The notes below the pieces were generated by a model. That model was not told where the DNA came from. It saw only the letters and a list, made by a program, of their open reading frames with translations, and made no database searches. Below are positions 10,727 to 17,781 of a stretch of 18,257 nucleotides of DNA, piece after piece. Location: contig CAYFOO010000027.1 of NCBI GenBank assembly GCA_964344775.1, positions 1 to 18,257 on the forward strand, read 5' to 3'. Position numbers and translations under genes: made by a program. The stretch comes from CAYFMH01 sp964344775. GTDB taxonomy: Bacteria; Patescibacteriota; Gracilibacteria; UBA4473. Numbering within the stretch: position 1 is the stretch's first letter; every line of letters begins with the position of its first letter.

Positions 10727-13003
10727 TTATTCTTGTCTTCCAAAGATCTCTCGTGCTTTTGCTCCTTTTGATGGGCCGATGATGCCTCGAGATTCCATTT
10801 GATCGAGCAGTCGAGCGGCTCGTGCGTACCCGACTTCCAGCCTTCTCTGAAGGAAACTCGCCGAGGCTTTTCCAGTTTCGATCACTAGATTCACGGCTTC
10901 TTCGTAGAGTGGGTCGAGATCGTCATCAGAGATTTCTTCTGTCCCGGCAGTGAGGACACCTCCCTTTGCCATGCCTTCGATAGACTGCTTCGTGATTTCA
11001 TCGTTCATCATCTGCTCTGGGAATTGTAATTTAATGTTGTTTGTGACTCGTTCTACTTCCGCGTTTGAAATATAAATTCCTTGCGACCGGGTGAGTGTAC
11101 CAGAGTTTCCATCGAGATAGAGCATGTCTCCAAACCCGAGCAAATCCTCTGCTCCCACACCATCAATAATCGTTCGTGAGTCAATTCCAGAAGAAACTTT
11201 AAAAGCAATTCGAGCCGGCAGGTTGGCCTTGATCAGTCCGGTCACCACATCTACTGAAGGACGTTGCGTAGCCACAATCAAATGTAGTCCCACGGCTCGG
11301 GCCATCTGAGCGATTCGGCAGATGGCGGCTTCTACATCTTTTCCGGCGACCATCATCAGATCAGCCAATTCATCGATCACGATCACGATGTAGGGTTCTT
11401 TTTCATCGGGATGTTTTTCATTATATTCTCCGATGTTTCGGCACTGTTTTTGGGCGAAATCTTTATACCTTCGATTCATTTCTGCTACGGCCCAGGCAAG
11501 AGCAGAAACCGATTTTTCCGGTTCTACAATCACTGGTGTGAGCAGGTGTGGCAGATGATTGTAGAGAGAGAGCTCCACTCGTTTTGGATCAATCAGGATC
11601 ATTCGTAAGTCTTCTGGAGAATTTTGCCAGAGAAGGGAAATCAAAAAGGAGTTCATGGCTACCGATTTTCCAGACCCAGTTTTCCCAGCGATGAGCAGGT
11701 GGGGCATTTTTGCGAGATCGGCCACCATTGGTTTTCCAGCGACATTTCGTCCGATGGCTAATTTTAGTGAAGTTTCATCCAGCTCTTCCCAGCTATCTGA
11801 TTCGATGATCTCCCGCATGCCGACAATGGCACGTTTTTCGTTCGGAATTTCGATTCCGACTAATTTTTCTCCTGGAATAGGAGCTTCGATACGGATGGCG
11901 GGGGCGGCTAGGGCGAGAGCGAGATCACTTTTGAGCCCAGTAATTTTCGTAAGTTTCACTCCCGGAGCTGGCTCCAAGGTGAATTGCGTGACGGTGGGTC
12001 CCACATGTACTGATCTCATTTCCACATCTAGACCAAACTGATCCAGTTTTTCTCGGATAGACTCGGCTTTTTTTCGTAGATCTTTTTCATTTACGGTGAT
12101 GGTTGCATGTGTATCTTTCAACAAATCAAGATCAGGAGGTTCCCATTCTCCTTCTGGGGTTTGGTTTTTTGCTTCCGTTAATTCATCGGTAGGAGAGAGG
12201 TCGATTTCTTCTGTTGGTTTTTTGGTTTCTTTAGCCCCACCAGTAGAATCTATAATTTCCAGTTCATTTTTAAAGTGCTTTTTTACCAGCGATGTTTTTT
12301 CTTCTTTTTCTTCGGTTGTTTTTTTCTTTCCAGACTTAATTTCTACTTCCTTCTTTCGAAAAAGATCTGACAAGCGGATCCCAAAAGCCAGCACCGAAGA
12401 AATCCAGAGAAGTCCAAGGAGTAGAACCAGAGTGACGGCATCTCCCAGAAACTCTCGTGGGAAAAAATCCATTGTAAATCCAATCACTCCACCGTATTTG
12501 TGAGCGAGGGCCAGAGATTCATTTTGTGGGAGAAACAAATTCAAAAGTCCTAAAATAGTCACAAAGAAAAGTAAAAAACCAAAAACTCGAAGAGGAGGAA
12601 AGTTCACATCTTTTCGAGCAAGAAGAATGACTCCCAATCCAGCACAAAGTGCGAGCAGAAGCCATCGACCTAGCCCAAATAAAAATTGGAAAGCGGTAGA
12701 AATCTGTACTGACAAATCTGCATCGGAGAAAAAAACCGCGGTCAATAAAATAGCCGCCGAAATCCAGATACCTCCGTAGATTTCTCGATTGAGCCCCTCT
12801 CCAGCAAACTCGTCCCAATTGGCATCATCTGTTTTTTTTCGAGCTACTTTTTTGGCGGCTTTTTCCTTTGCTCGTTCTCGGGTGGCACGTTTTTTTTCTT
12901 TTTCTTCTTCTTTCCTCAGCATTTTTTTTGCCATTTTTTCCGCTTCTTTTTTCAAGATAGAAGAGGGGATTTTTACGGCAGGAGCTTTTTTTCGTCCAAA
13001 CAT
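10727..13003 (-). CDS. ftsK: DNA translocase FtsK
   Basis: The product is 758 aa, typical for the FtsK/SpoIIIE family. It is a membrane-anchored hexameric motor that pumps chromosome ends through the closing septum. A strongly basic N-terminus (1-60) precedes four membrane helices (about 78-94, 102-128, 138-158, 188-210). A charged linker (215-300) leads to the motor: alpha domain about 300-390, then RecA-like beta domain with Walker A GKTGSGKS (440-447) and Walker B IVIVIDELADLM (Asp544, Glu545), and the RPSVDVVTGLIKANLPARIAF stretch typical of the family. The C-terminal gamma winged helix (about 690-758), which reads oriented DNA motifs, is complete and ends IIGPSKGAKAREIFGRQE. The gene stands alone between the element-rich gap and tRNA-Leu. 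Start ATG 13003 has no clear SD. Confidence 0.97.
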   Translation of the reverse strand: MFGRKKAPAVKIPSSILKKEAEKMAKKMLRKEEEKEKKRATRERAKEKAAKKVARKKTDDANWDEFAGEGLNREIYGGIWISAAILLTAVFFSDADLSVQISTAFQFLFGLGRWLLLALCAGLGVILLARKDVNFPPLRVFGFLLFFVTILGLLNLFLPQNESLALAHKYGGVIGFTMDFFPREFLGDAVTLVLLLGLLWISSVLAFGIRLSDLFRKKEVEIKSGKKKTTEEKEEKTSLVKKHFKNELEIIDSTGGAKETKKPTEEIDLSPTDELTEAKNQTPEGEWEPPDLDLLKDTHATITVNEKDLRKKAESIREKLDQFGLDVEMRSVHVGPTVTQFTLEPAPGVKLTKITGLKSDLALALAAPAIRIEAPIPGEKLVGIEIPNEKRAIVGMREIIESDSWEELDETSLKLAIGRNVAGKPMVADLAKMPHLLIAGKTGSGKSVAMNSFLISLLWQNSPEDLRMILIDPKRVELSLYNHLPHLLTPVIVEPEKSVSALAWAVAEMNRRYKDFAQKQCRNIGEYNEKHPDEKEPYIVIVIDELADLMMVAGKDVEAAICRIAQMARAVGLHLIVATQRPSVDVVTGLIKANLPARIAFKVSSGIDSRTIIDGVGAEDLLGFGDMLYLDGNSGTLTRSQGIYISNAEVERVTNNIKLQFPEQMMNDEITKQSIEGMAKGGVLTAGTEEISDDDLDPLYEEAVNLVIETGKASASFLQRRLEVGYARAARLLDQMESRGIIGPSKGAKAREIFGRQE

Positions 13004-13064
13004 GGGATTTTATCAGAGGTTAAAGTGAGAGCTTTTAGAGGTAATTTAATCATACCCCCTCTCA

Positions 13065-13083
13065 CTCCCCCTGCAAGGGGGAG
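13065..13083. terminator. C/G palindrome between ftsK and tRNA-Leu
   Basis: CTCCCCCT-GCA-AGGGGGAG forms a perfect 8-bp stem, with a six-T run about 10 bases further on the plus strand. No plus-strand gene precedes it, so it may be a dispersed C-rich palindrome of the kind seen around 5720-5780 and 6890-6931 rather than a working terminator. Confidence 0.35.
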
Positions 13084-13184
13084 AACTTTAAATTTTTTAA
13101 CGGTGGTATTTTACAGGAAAATTACGTTTTTAGCTAGTTTATTTGTATACGAAAAAAGAGAAAAACTATTTTTAGGAAAAGCAG

Positions 13185-13269
13185 TGGTGCCGAAGGAGGG
13201 AATCGAACCCTCACTCCTTGCGGAACACGATTTTGAGTCGTGCGCGTCTACCAATTCCGCCACTTCGGC
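13185..13269 (-). tRNA. tRNA-Leu, anticodon CAA
   Basis: On the minus strand the acceptor arms GCCGAAG and CTTCGGC pair, followed by discriminator A and an encoded CCA (85 nt in all). The anticodon stem CACGA/TCGTG holds loop CTCAAAA, giving anticodon CAA, which reads UUG leucine codons. The T arm GAGGG-TTCGATT-CCCTC is standard, and a long variable arm (class II) fits leucine. The D arm contains the usual GGTAGACGC. Confidence 0.97.
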
Positions 13270-13343
13270 TTCGTCAGGATTGTCTGCACACTTTCGCAAA
13301 TTTGTTCCACAAATTGGCTGCAGTATTCCGAAATCCTTCCTCT

Positions 13344-13389
13344 CAAAATTTAATCTGTTCCAGTTTTTAACTTTGTAGATTAAATTTTG
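13344..13389. repeat. Perfect 13-bp inverted repeat in the tRNA/secreted-protein gap
   Basis: CAAAATTTAATCT (13344-13356) and AGATTAAATTTTG (13377-13389) are exact complements separated by 20 bases. It lies upstream of tRNA-Leu (minus) and of the gene at 13554 (plus), so it could be an operator or a transcription barrier. The rest of 13270-13486 shows no gene. Confidence 0.55.
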
Positions 13390-13486
13390 GACTTAATATA
13401 AAAAATATTTAAGAACGTTTGGGAGTTTAAAAAGCTTCTCGAAAAAAGCAAATCACAGGACCGTTTTTCTTTCTTAAAAAAATCTT

Positions 13487-13516
13487 TTGCTTTATTAAAG
13501 CCCTCTTTGGTAAAAT
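13487..13516 (+). promoter_or_regulatory. Promoter of the secreted tail-fibre-like gene
   Basis: TTGCTT (13487-13492), an 18-base spacer and TAAAAT (13511-13516). The leader to ATG 13554 would be about 31 nt, A/T-rich, no SD. Confidence 0.5.
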
Positions 13517-13553
13517 GTGCTTGTTCACTAACTTTTAACTATTTTTAATTAAA

Positions 13554-14297
13554 ATGAAAAAATCAACCATCGCTCTCGTAGCCGCATTCGCGGTAATTTT
13601 TAGTTCTGCTTTGGCTATTACCTGGCCAGCTGCTCCTGCTGGAGAATCAGAGGGAGGGAAAATCGGATCAATCCTGACCGCTGACACCACAAATAATCGA
13701 ATCGGAATCAATCAGGCCACGCCAACTGAAGCTTTGGATGTGACTGGGACCGTAAATGCTACAGCCTTCACAGGAGATGGGTCTGGATTGACGGGGATCA
13801 GTGCTGGTGGCAACAGTGCTGTTTATAAATTGTCCTACACTCCATCAACCGCAGAGGCATTAGGAACATGTGCTTCAGGGGGAACGCAAATAGGAGCTGA
13901 TATTACTGGTGTTGCTATACCAGCAAGTGGAATTATAAAAACAACCATTGAACAAGGAGACTTTTCTTCAACTGCCGGAGCTGATTTAGCATTCGGTTTA
14001 GATATTGGGGGAACGACTAATTTAGTGGTAGATTTTAATGATGGAGCTGATAATTATGTACCAAGAGTTTATCTTAACGGCAGCCAAACAGTAAAGTTCC
14101 GACAAGGGACTTTTCAAGCAACATCCGGCACCATGACAAAACGTTCTGATATAGAGACATATTTTTCATCAAAGGCCGGAACCACACAAACTGTTAAATT
14201 TATGGCGTGCGATAATGCTCTTACAAGCAGAACTGGAGATATTCAAGCTGAAGCAGCTCCTATTGTCGCTACTATTGAAGTAATTAGTTATGAATAG
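13554..14297 (+). CDS. Secreted protein with tail-fibre/S74-type repeat motif
   Basis: The product is 247 aa. A signal peptide covers about residues 1-21 (KKSTIALVAAFAVIFSSALA). Residues about 46-82 (NRIGINQATPTEALDVTG, then TVNATAFTGDGSGLTGI) match the short motif common in phage tail-fibre and bacterial surface proteins (NxVGIGTxxPxxxLDVxGxxxAxxFxGDGSxLT). Those usually form trimeric beta-structures. The rest (about 90-247) is Thr/Gly/Ala-rich and beta-like, without a recognised fold or the S74 self-cleaving chaperone domain. It is a likely surface or secreted adhesin-like protein; the function is inferred only from the motif. It converges on mutY. Confidence 0.85.
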   Translation: MKKSTIALVAAFAVIFSSALAITWPAAPAGESEGGKIGSILTADTTNNRIGINQATPTEALDVTGTVNATAFTGDGSGLTGISAGGNSAVYKLSYTPSTAEALGTCASGGTQIGADITGVAIPASGIIKTTIEQGDFSSTAGADLAFGLDIGGTTNLVVDFNDGADNYVPRVYLNGSQTVKFRQGTFQATSGTMTKRSDIETYFSSKAGTTQTVKFMACDNALTSRTGDIQAEAAPIVATIEVISYE

Positions 14298-14353
14298 ACC
14301 TTGTCTCAGTTAAATCTTTTTGACTTAGCAAGACTAAAAACTAAGAACTAAAA

Positions 14354-15397
14354 TTACGTTTTCATTTTCTTCAATTTTTCCAGTGCCCCGGCATTGGTAG
14401 CGAGAAACTGAATTTCATGAAATTCATCCGGATGTGCCCATTGGAGTGTTTGATTTTCTAGTGGCTTGGGCTCTCCTGACTGGATCTGGCATCGATGAAA
14501 AACAAGTCTGAGATCGGTATTTTTGAACCGGCAGGTTTCATCGTAGAAGTGAGGTCGAACAGAGACAATGATACCGAGTTCTTCCTCAATCTCCCGTTTC
14601 ACACACCCTCGGAAGTCCTCCCCTTTTTCTCGCTTTCCCCCGGGAAATTCCCAATGTCCGGGGAAACTTTTTCCTTCCGGGCGGCTCTGAATCAAGTATT
14701 TCCCATCCTCTGGTCGCCAGATGCAAGCAATACCGACTTCGATATTATTTTTTAAGCGTTTTTTTGGTATCGATTTATTTCGTTCAGTGGTAAATTTTTG
14801 AACCACTTCTTCAGTAAAATATGTATCGAGCGGAGCTTCGATTTCTTTTTTTGCCCTCAAAAAAGAGGCCAGATCCATCATGGCAGAGTTCCAATCTCTA
14901 CTTGAGTCAGCATGGTTTAATAGCGTCCAAGCGGTTTTTATAGTTTCTGTTTCTGGCCAGAGAAGCTCAATAATTCGAGAAATATTGGTATCGATGGCAG
15001 GGATCTTCTCATCATGAGCAAAACTGAGAATTGCAGCAGCAGTGTAAGCTCCAATACCTGGCAGATTTCTGAGAATTTCAAATTCTCGAGGGAACTGACC
15101 TCGGTGTTCTTTTTTAATAATTTTTGCGGTTTTCAGCATGTTTTTCCCACGATTGTAGTACCCCAACCCGTTCCAAATCGGGAAAACTTCCTCCCACTCT
15201 GCGGTGGCGAGACTTTCTAGAGTTGGGAATTTCTCGACAAATTTAGGATAAAATTTCTCTGCGACTCTTTCAATTTGGGTCTGGTGAGACATGATCTCAG
15301 ACACCCAAATCTGGTACGGATCTGTGGTGTGCCGCCAGGGGAAGTCTCGTTTATTTTTCGAGTACCACTCAAGGAGGGCTGGAGTAAAGTTTTCCAT
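14354..15397 (-). CDS. mutY: A/G-specific adenine glycosylase lacking the Fe-S cluster, fused to an intact Nudix domain
   Basis: The product is 347 aa, the usual MutY length. MutY removes adenine mispaired with 8-oxoguanine. The N-terminal glycosylase domain has catalytic Glu34 (SEIMSHQTQ), the helix-hairpin-helix LPGIGAYTAAAI (112-123) and catalytic Asp136 (AIDTNISRI). After NSAMMDLASFL (170-180), where most MutY proteins carry the Cys-X6-Cys-X2-Cys-X5-Cys [4Fe-4S] motif, there is no cysteine, so it is of the cluster-less type. The C-terminal domain (about 218-345) carries a complete Nudix box (Gly254, Glu260, RE-I-EE-LGI at 268-276) and FPGHWEFPGGKREKGE, as in MutT. In classical MutY this domain only recognises 8-oxoG and its Nudix box has decayed. 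An added nucleotide hydrolase activity is therefore possible. Monocistronic; ends 57 bases from the convergent gene. Confidence 0.92.
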   Translation of the reverse strand: MENFTPALLEWYSKNKRDFPWRHTTDPYQIWVSEIMSHQTQIERVAEKFYPKFVEKFPTLESLATAEWEEVFPIWNGLGYYNRGKNMLKTAKIIKKEHRGQFPREFEILRNLPGIGAYTAAAILSFAHDEKIPAIDTNISRIIELLWPETETIKTAWTLLNHADSSRDWNSAMMDLASFLRAKKEIEAPLDTYFTEEVVQKFTTERNKSIPKKRLKNNIEVGIACIWRPEDGKYLIQSRPEGKSFPGHWEFPGGKREKGEDFRGCVKREIEEELGIIVSVRPHFYDETCRFKNTDLRLVFHRCQIQSGEPKPLENQTLQWAHPDEFHEIQFLATNAGALEKLKKMKT

Positions 15398-15445
15398 AGG
15401 ATAGGCTTCATTTCTACTCCAAAAAATAGATTAAATCAAGAGTCC

Positions 15446-15585
15446 GTAATTTTTCACACATCTAAACTTAACAACGATAACAACCTTCGTCCGTTAACCC
15501 GGAATTAATTCCGGGTTTAAGGGATGTGATAGGACTAGAACAAACATTGAAGAATATCAGAAAAATTGCAGGTGTGAAAGCTTAC
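15446..15585 (-). mobile_element. IS66-type non-autonomous element (MITE), copy 2
   Basis: The 140-bp element begins GTAATTTTTCACAC and ends GTGTGAAAGCTTAC, flanked by perfect 8-bp duplications AAGAGTCC (15438-15445, 15586-15593). Its centre is a perfect 18-base palindrome CCCGGAATTAATTCCGGG (15498-15515). Reverse-complemented it aligns along its whole length with the element at 3948-4086. It ends a few bases before the -35 of the gene at 15652, so it may influence that promoter. Confidence 0.85.
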
Positions 15586-15596
15586 AAGAGTCCGTG

Positions 15597-15625
15597 TTGA
15601 CTTTTTAGCGAAAATAATATAAGAA
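15597..15625 (+). promoter_or_regulatory. Promoter of the two-repeat protein gene
   Basis: TTGACT (15597-15602) and TAAGAA (15620-15625) are separated by 17 bases. The -35 begins 3 bases after the right-hand target duplication of the mobile element. The leader to ATG 15652 is about 20 nt, A/T-rich, no SD. Confidence 0.5.
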
Positions 15626-15651
15626 ATAATTGTTTTTTAATTTTTATAATA

Positions 15652-16347
15652 ATGGTAGGAGCCGAAACACCACCAAGGACTGAATCAGTAGAAGTTCCAA
15701 AAGACTGGTCTGTCTGTACCATCAGAAGCCTTACGGTTAAATCAATGAGTGATAAAGCCGTAAGAAATTTTTTGGAATTGAGTTATGGAGCATTAGTTGT
15801 GAATGATCCAGCTCGTGGGGTATTTCATATTTCTGAACCGCAGAAAGACAGGAATGGATTTTATTCTCTATTGCAAGAATTAAAAACGAAAAAGCCAACA
15901 TTGGAAATTGTTTTTGATAATCCGGAACAGGCAAGAGTGATACGAAAAAAAAGAGAGGGAATTGCCACCATTGAATCAATAAATCCTAAAAGCGATTGGG
16001 ATATGTGTACCATCAGAGGACTTTATAGTTCTAAACTTACTACAAAAGACATAGAAGATTGGTTTAAATTGGGATATCATGCTATGGCAACCAGTACTGC
16101 ACCAGGCGTTTTTCATATTCTTGATGTAAAAAAAGATAAAGCAGAATTCATTGAATTTTTGAGGGATCTTAAAATAAAAAAGCCGGCATTAGAAATTGTC
16201 TTTGATGGTGAAGATCAAGTTTTGGAAAGAGAATCAGAAATACAAAATCCGGTACCATCTCAACGAGGGAGAAGAGCGATGAGGAGAATTGGAAACTGTA
16301 TCAAAAACTGCTGGAATTGTGTTAACAGAAATTTAGCTCGAGCTTAG
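15652..16347 (+). CDS. Protein with two internal ~75-residue repeats and a basic Cys-rich tail, unknown function
   Basis: The product is 231 aa and not recognised. Two tandem copies of one domain are evident: residues about 18-90 and 114-186. Both contain DW..CTIR.L, then a ...F.ELGY/LSYGA-like helix, ARGVFHI or APGVFHI, and end LK.KKP.LEIVFD. The alternation of strands and helices suggests a small alpha/beta fold. The C-terminus (about 200-231) is rich in Arg and has CIKNCWNC, three closely spaced cysteines that could bind a metal or nucleic acid. No signal peptide or membrane helix. The gene converges on purQ with 4 bases between the two. Start ATG 15652 follows a promoter at 15597. Confidence 0.8.
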   Translation: MVGAETPPRTESVEVPKDWSVCTIRSLTVKSMSDKAVRNFLELSYGALVVNDPARGVFHISEPQKDRNGFYSLLQELKTKKPTLEIVFDNPEQARVIRKKREGIATIESINPKSDWDMCTIRGLYSSKLTTKDIEDWFKLGYHAMATSTAPGVFHILDVKKDKAEFIEFLRDLKIKKPALEIVFDGEDQVLERESEIQNPVPSQRGRRAMRRIGNCIKNCWNCVNRNLARA

Positions 16348-16351
16348 TTTT

Positions 16352-17581
16352 TTACATTTTCAAAATTTCCGACGAATTTGGATTGGCTAACAATCGATTT
16401 TTCAAGACTTTTTGAATACTTTCTTCGGCTACAGCCCCAAAATTCCACACTTTGAAAATCCGAACTTGAAAATCCCCTCCAAACATTTCTGATAATTTCC
16501 CCGCAAGGTGATCCGCTTCATCGTTTTGAAAATCCAGTACCAAAAACTTATTATCCACCAAAGAATTCTCCACCTCCATTTCTTTATTCGGGTTGAGAAT
16601 GAGTCCTGAATCAACGATTTTTTGTTTATCAACATTTGTGCCTGAAATTTCAAAAAGAATGGATTTTTGTAGTTGAACTTTTCCACCGCAAACTTTACTG
16701 GCAGCAGTCGAAACAGAGAAAGCTTCGTTGTCGGTGATAATCAACTTCTTTTCAATCAAAATACCTTTTTCAACTGGCTCAAATGTTTTAATTTCCGGCA
16801 TGTCTGCGGCAGAAAAATCCCCAATTTTTACCGAACTTGGGCTTTTTTCACCTTCAATCCACTGTCTCATCGACTGAAAGATCTGATCCCCATCAAACGA
16901 ATCAAAAAATCTCTCCGGATGTGGCATCATGGCAGCAACCGTTCCTTCTTCATTTACGATTCCTGCGACGGCAGCCAACGCCCCATTTGGCGTAGTAGGA
17001 AATTTATCAGAAATTTTCCCATCTTCGTCGCAGTATCTGAGGATTACATTTTTACCGTTTTCTAGATTTTCAATTGCAACTTCATCCCGAGAAGTAAATC
17101 TTCCTTCTCCATGTGCAATCGGTACATGTAGTACTTTTTCAACAGAATTGGTGAAGGCCGTATCCTTTCGCTCAGGGACTAAATGTACCCACGTATTATA
17201 AAATCCCGTCCCCAACACATGTCCCGTCTCATCTCGACGGATGTTGTGGGCGAGAGCAAAAGGCAGAGGATTATCACCAACCGGAATTAGTCCGGATTCC
17301 ACGATCATTTGTGCTCCATTACAGATTCCGAGGATTATTTTTCCTTTTTGAGCTTCTTTTCTAATTTTATCAAAGATTTCTTCTCGCGCAGAAATCGCTC
17401 CGGACCGTCCCCGATCTTCAAAAGAAAATCCTCCTGGTAAAATGTAGGCATCAAAATTTCCAATTTTTTCCGGCTCATTCCAGCGAACAATTTCTGCTTC
17501 GAATCCGTTTCGAGCGGCGGCTCTTTGGGTTTCAATTTCACAGTTGTTTCCAGGGAAGGCGATGACGGCGAGAGTTGGCAT
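16352..17581 (-). CDS. purQ: Phosphoribosylformylglycinamidine synthase glutaminase PurQ with a C-terminal extension
   Basis: The product is 409 aa. The first ~245 residues are the PurQ class-I glutaminase, which releases ammonia from glutamine for conversion of FGAR to FGAM in purine synthesis. They start VIAFPGNNCEIETQRAAARNG and include YILPGGFSFEDRGRSGAI (about 46-63), the nucleophile Cys87 in GICNGAQM, AHGEGRF (156-162) and the His221/Glu223 pair in MMPHPERF. Typical PurQ ends near here. About 160 more residues (247-409) follow, an alpha/beta-looking segment (KKLIITDNEAF, LILNPNKEMEVE, KFLVLDFQNDEADHLAGKL) that I do not recognise. PurS, the third subunit of the complex, is about 80 aa and is a possible but unproven match. 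No other pur gene is in the window. Confidence 0.92.
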   Translation of the reverse strand: MPTLAVIAFPGNNCEIETQRAAARNGFEAEIVRWNEPEKIGNFDAYILPGGFSFEDRGRSGAISAREEIFDKIRKEAQKGKIILGICNGAQMIVESGLIPVGDNPLPFALAHNIRRDETGHVLGTGFYNTWVHLVPERKDTAFTNSVEKVLHVPIAHGEGRFTSRDEVAIENLENGKNVILRYCDEDGKISDKFPTTPNGALAAVAGIVNEEGTVAAMMPHPERFFDSFDGDQIFQSMRQWIEGEKSPSSVKIGDFSAADMPEIKTFEPVEKGILIEKKLIITDNEAFSVSTAASKVCGGKVQLQKSILFEISGTNVDKQKIVDSGLILNPNKEMEVENSLVDNKFLVLDFQNDEADHLAGKLSEMFGGDFQVRIFKVWNFGAVAEESIQKVLKNRLLANPNSSEILKM

Positions 17582-17585
17582 GAGT

Positions 17586-17656
17586 GAAAGGTTGTAAGTT
17601 GTAGGTGGTAGGTTGTAGGGACTAAATCAAATTATGCTCTACAACTTACAACTTTC
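17586..17656. repeat. Inverted repeat in the purQ leader
   Basis: GAAAGGTTGTAAGTTGTAG (17586-17604) and CTACAACTTACAACTTTC (17639-17656) pair over 18 bp with a single bulged base. The inner sequence GGTGGTAGGTTGTAG adds further TTGTAG copies. On the minus strand it lies just before the purQ start codon, so the start could be sequestered near the foot of the stem. Confidence 0.6.
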
Positions 17657-17719
17657 TTCCTACGACCTTCTTATAGCGGAAAATGGGGGAAACACAAATA
17701 GGTTTTTGTATTTTTTTCA

Positions 17720-17746
17720 TTGCAAAAAGCAGGGCTTTTTTGGCAA
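17720..17746. terminator. Terminator after the histidine kinase gene
   Basis: TTGCAAAAAGC (17720-17730) pairs with GCTTTTTTGGCAA (17734-17746) around AGG, with A and T runs inside the stem. A wider imperfect inverted repeat (GGGGGAAACACAA near 17685, TTGTGTTCCCC near 17748) encloses it. It lies about 36 bases beyond the kinase stop. Confidence 0.5.
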
Positions 17747-17781
17747 TTGTGTTCCCCAATCGAGCCTGGAAACAAAGAGAA

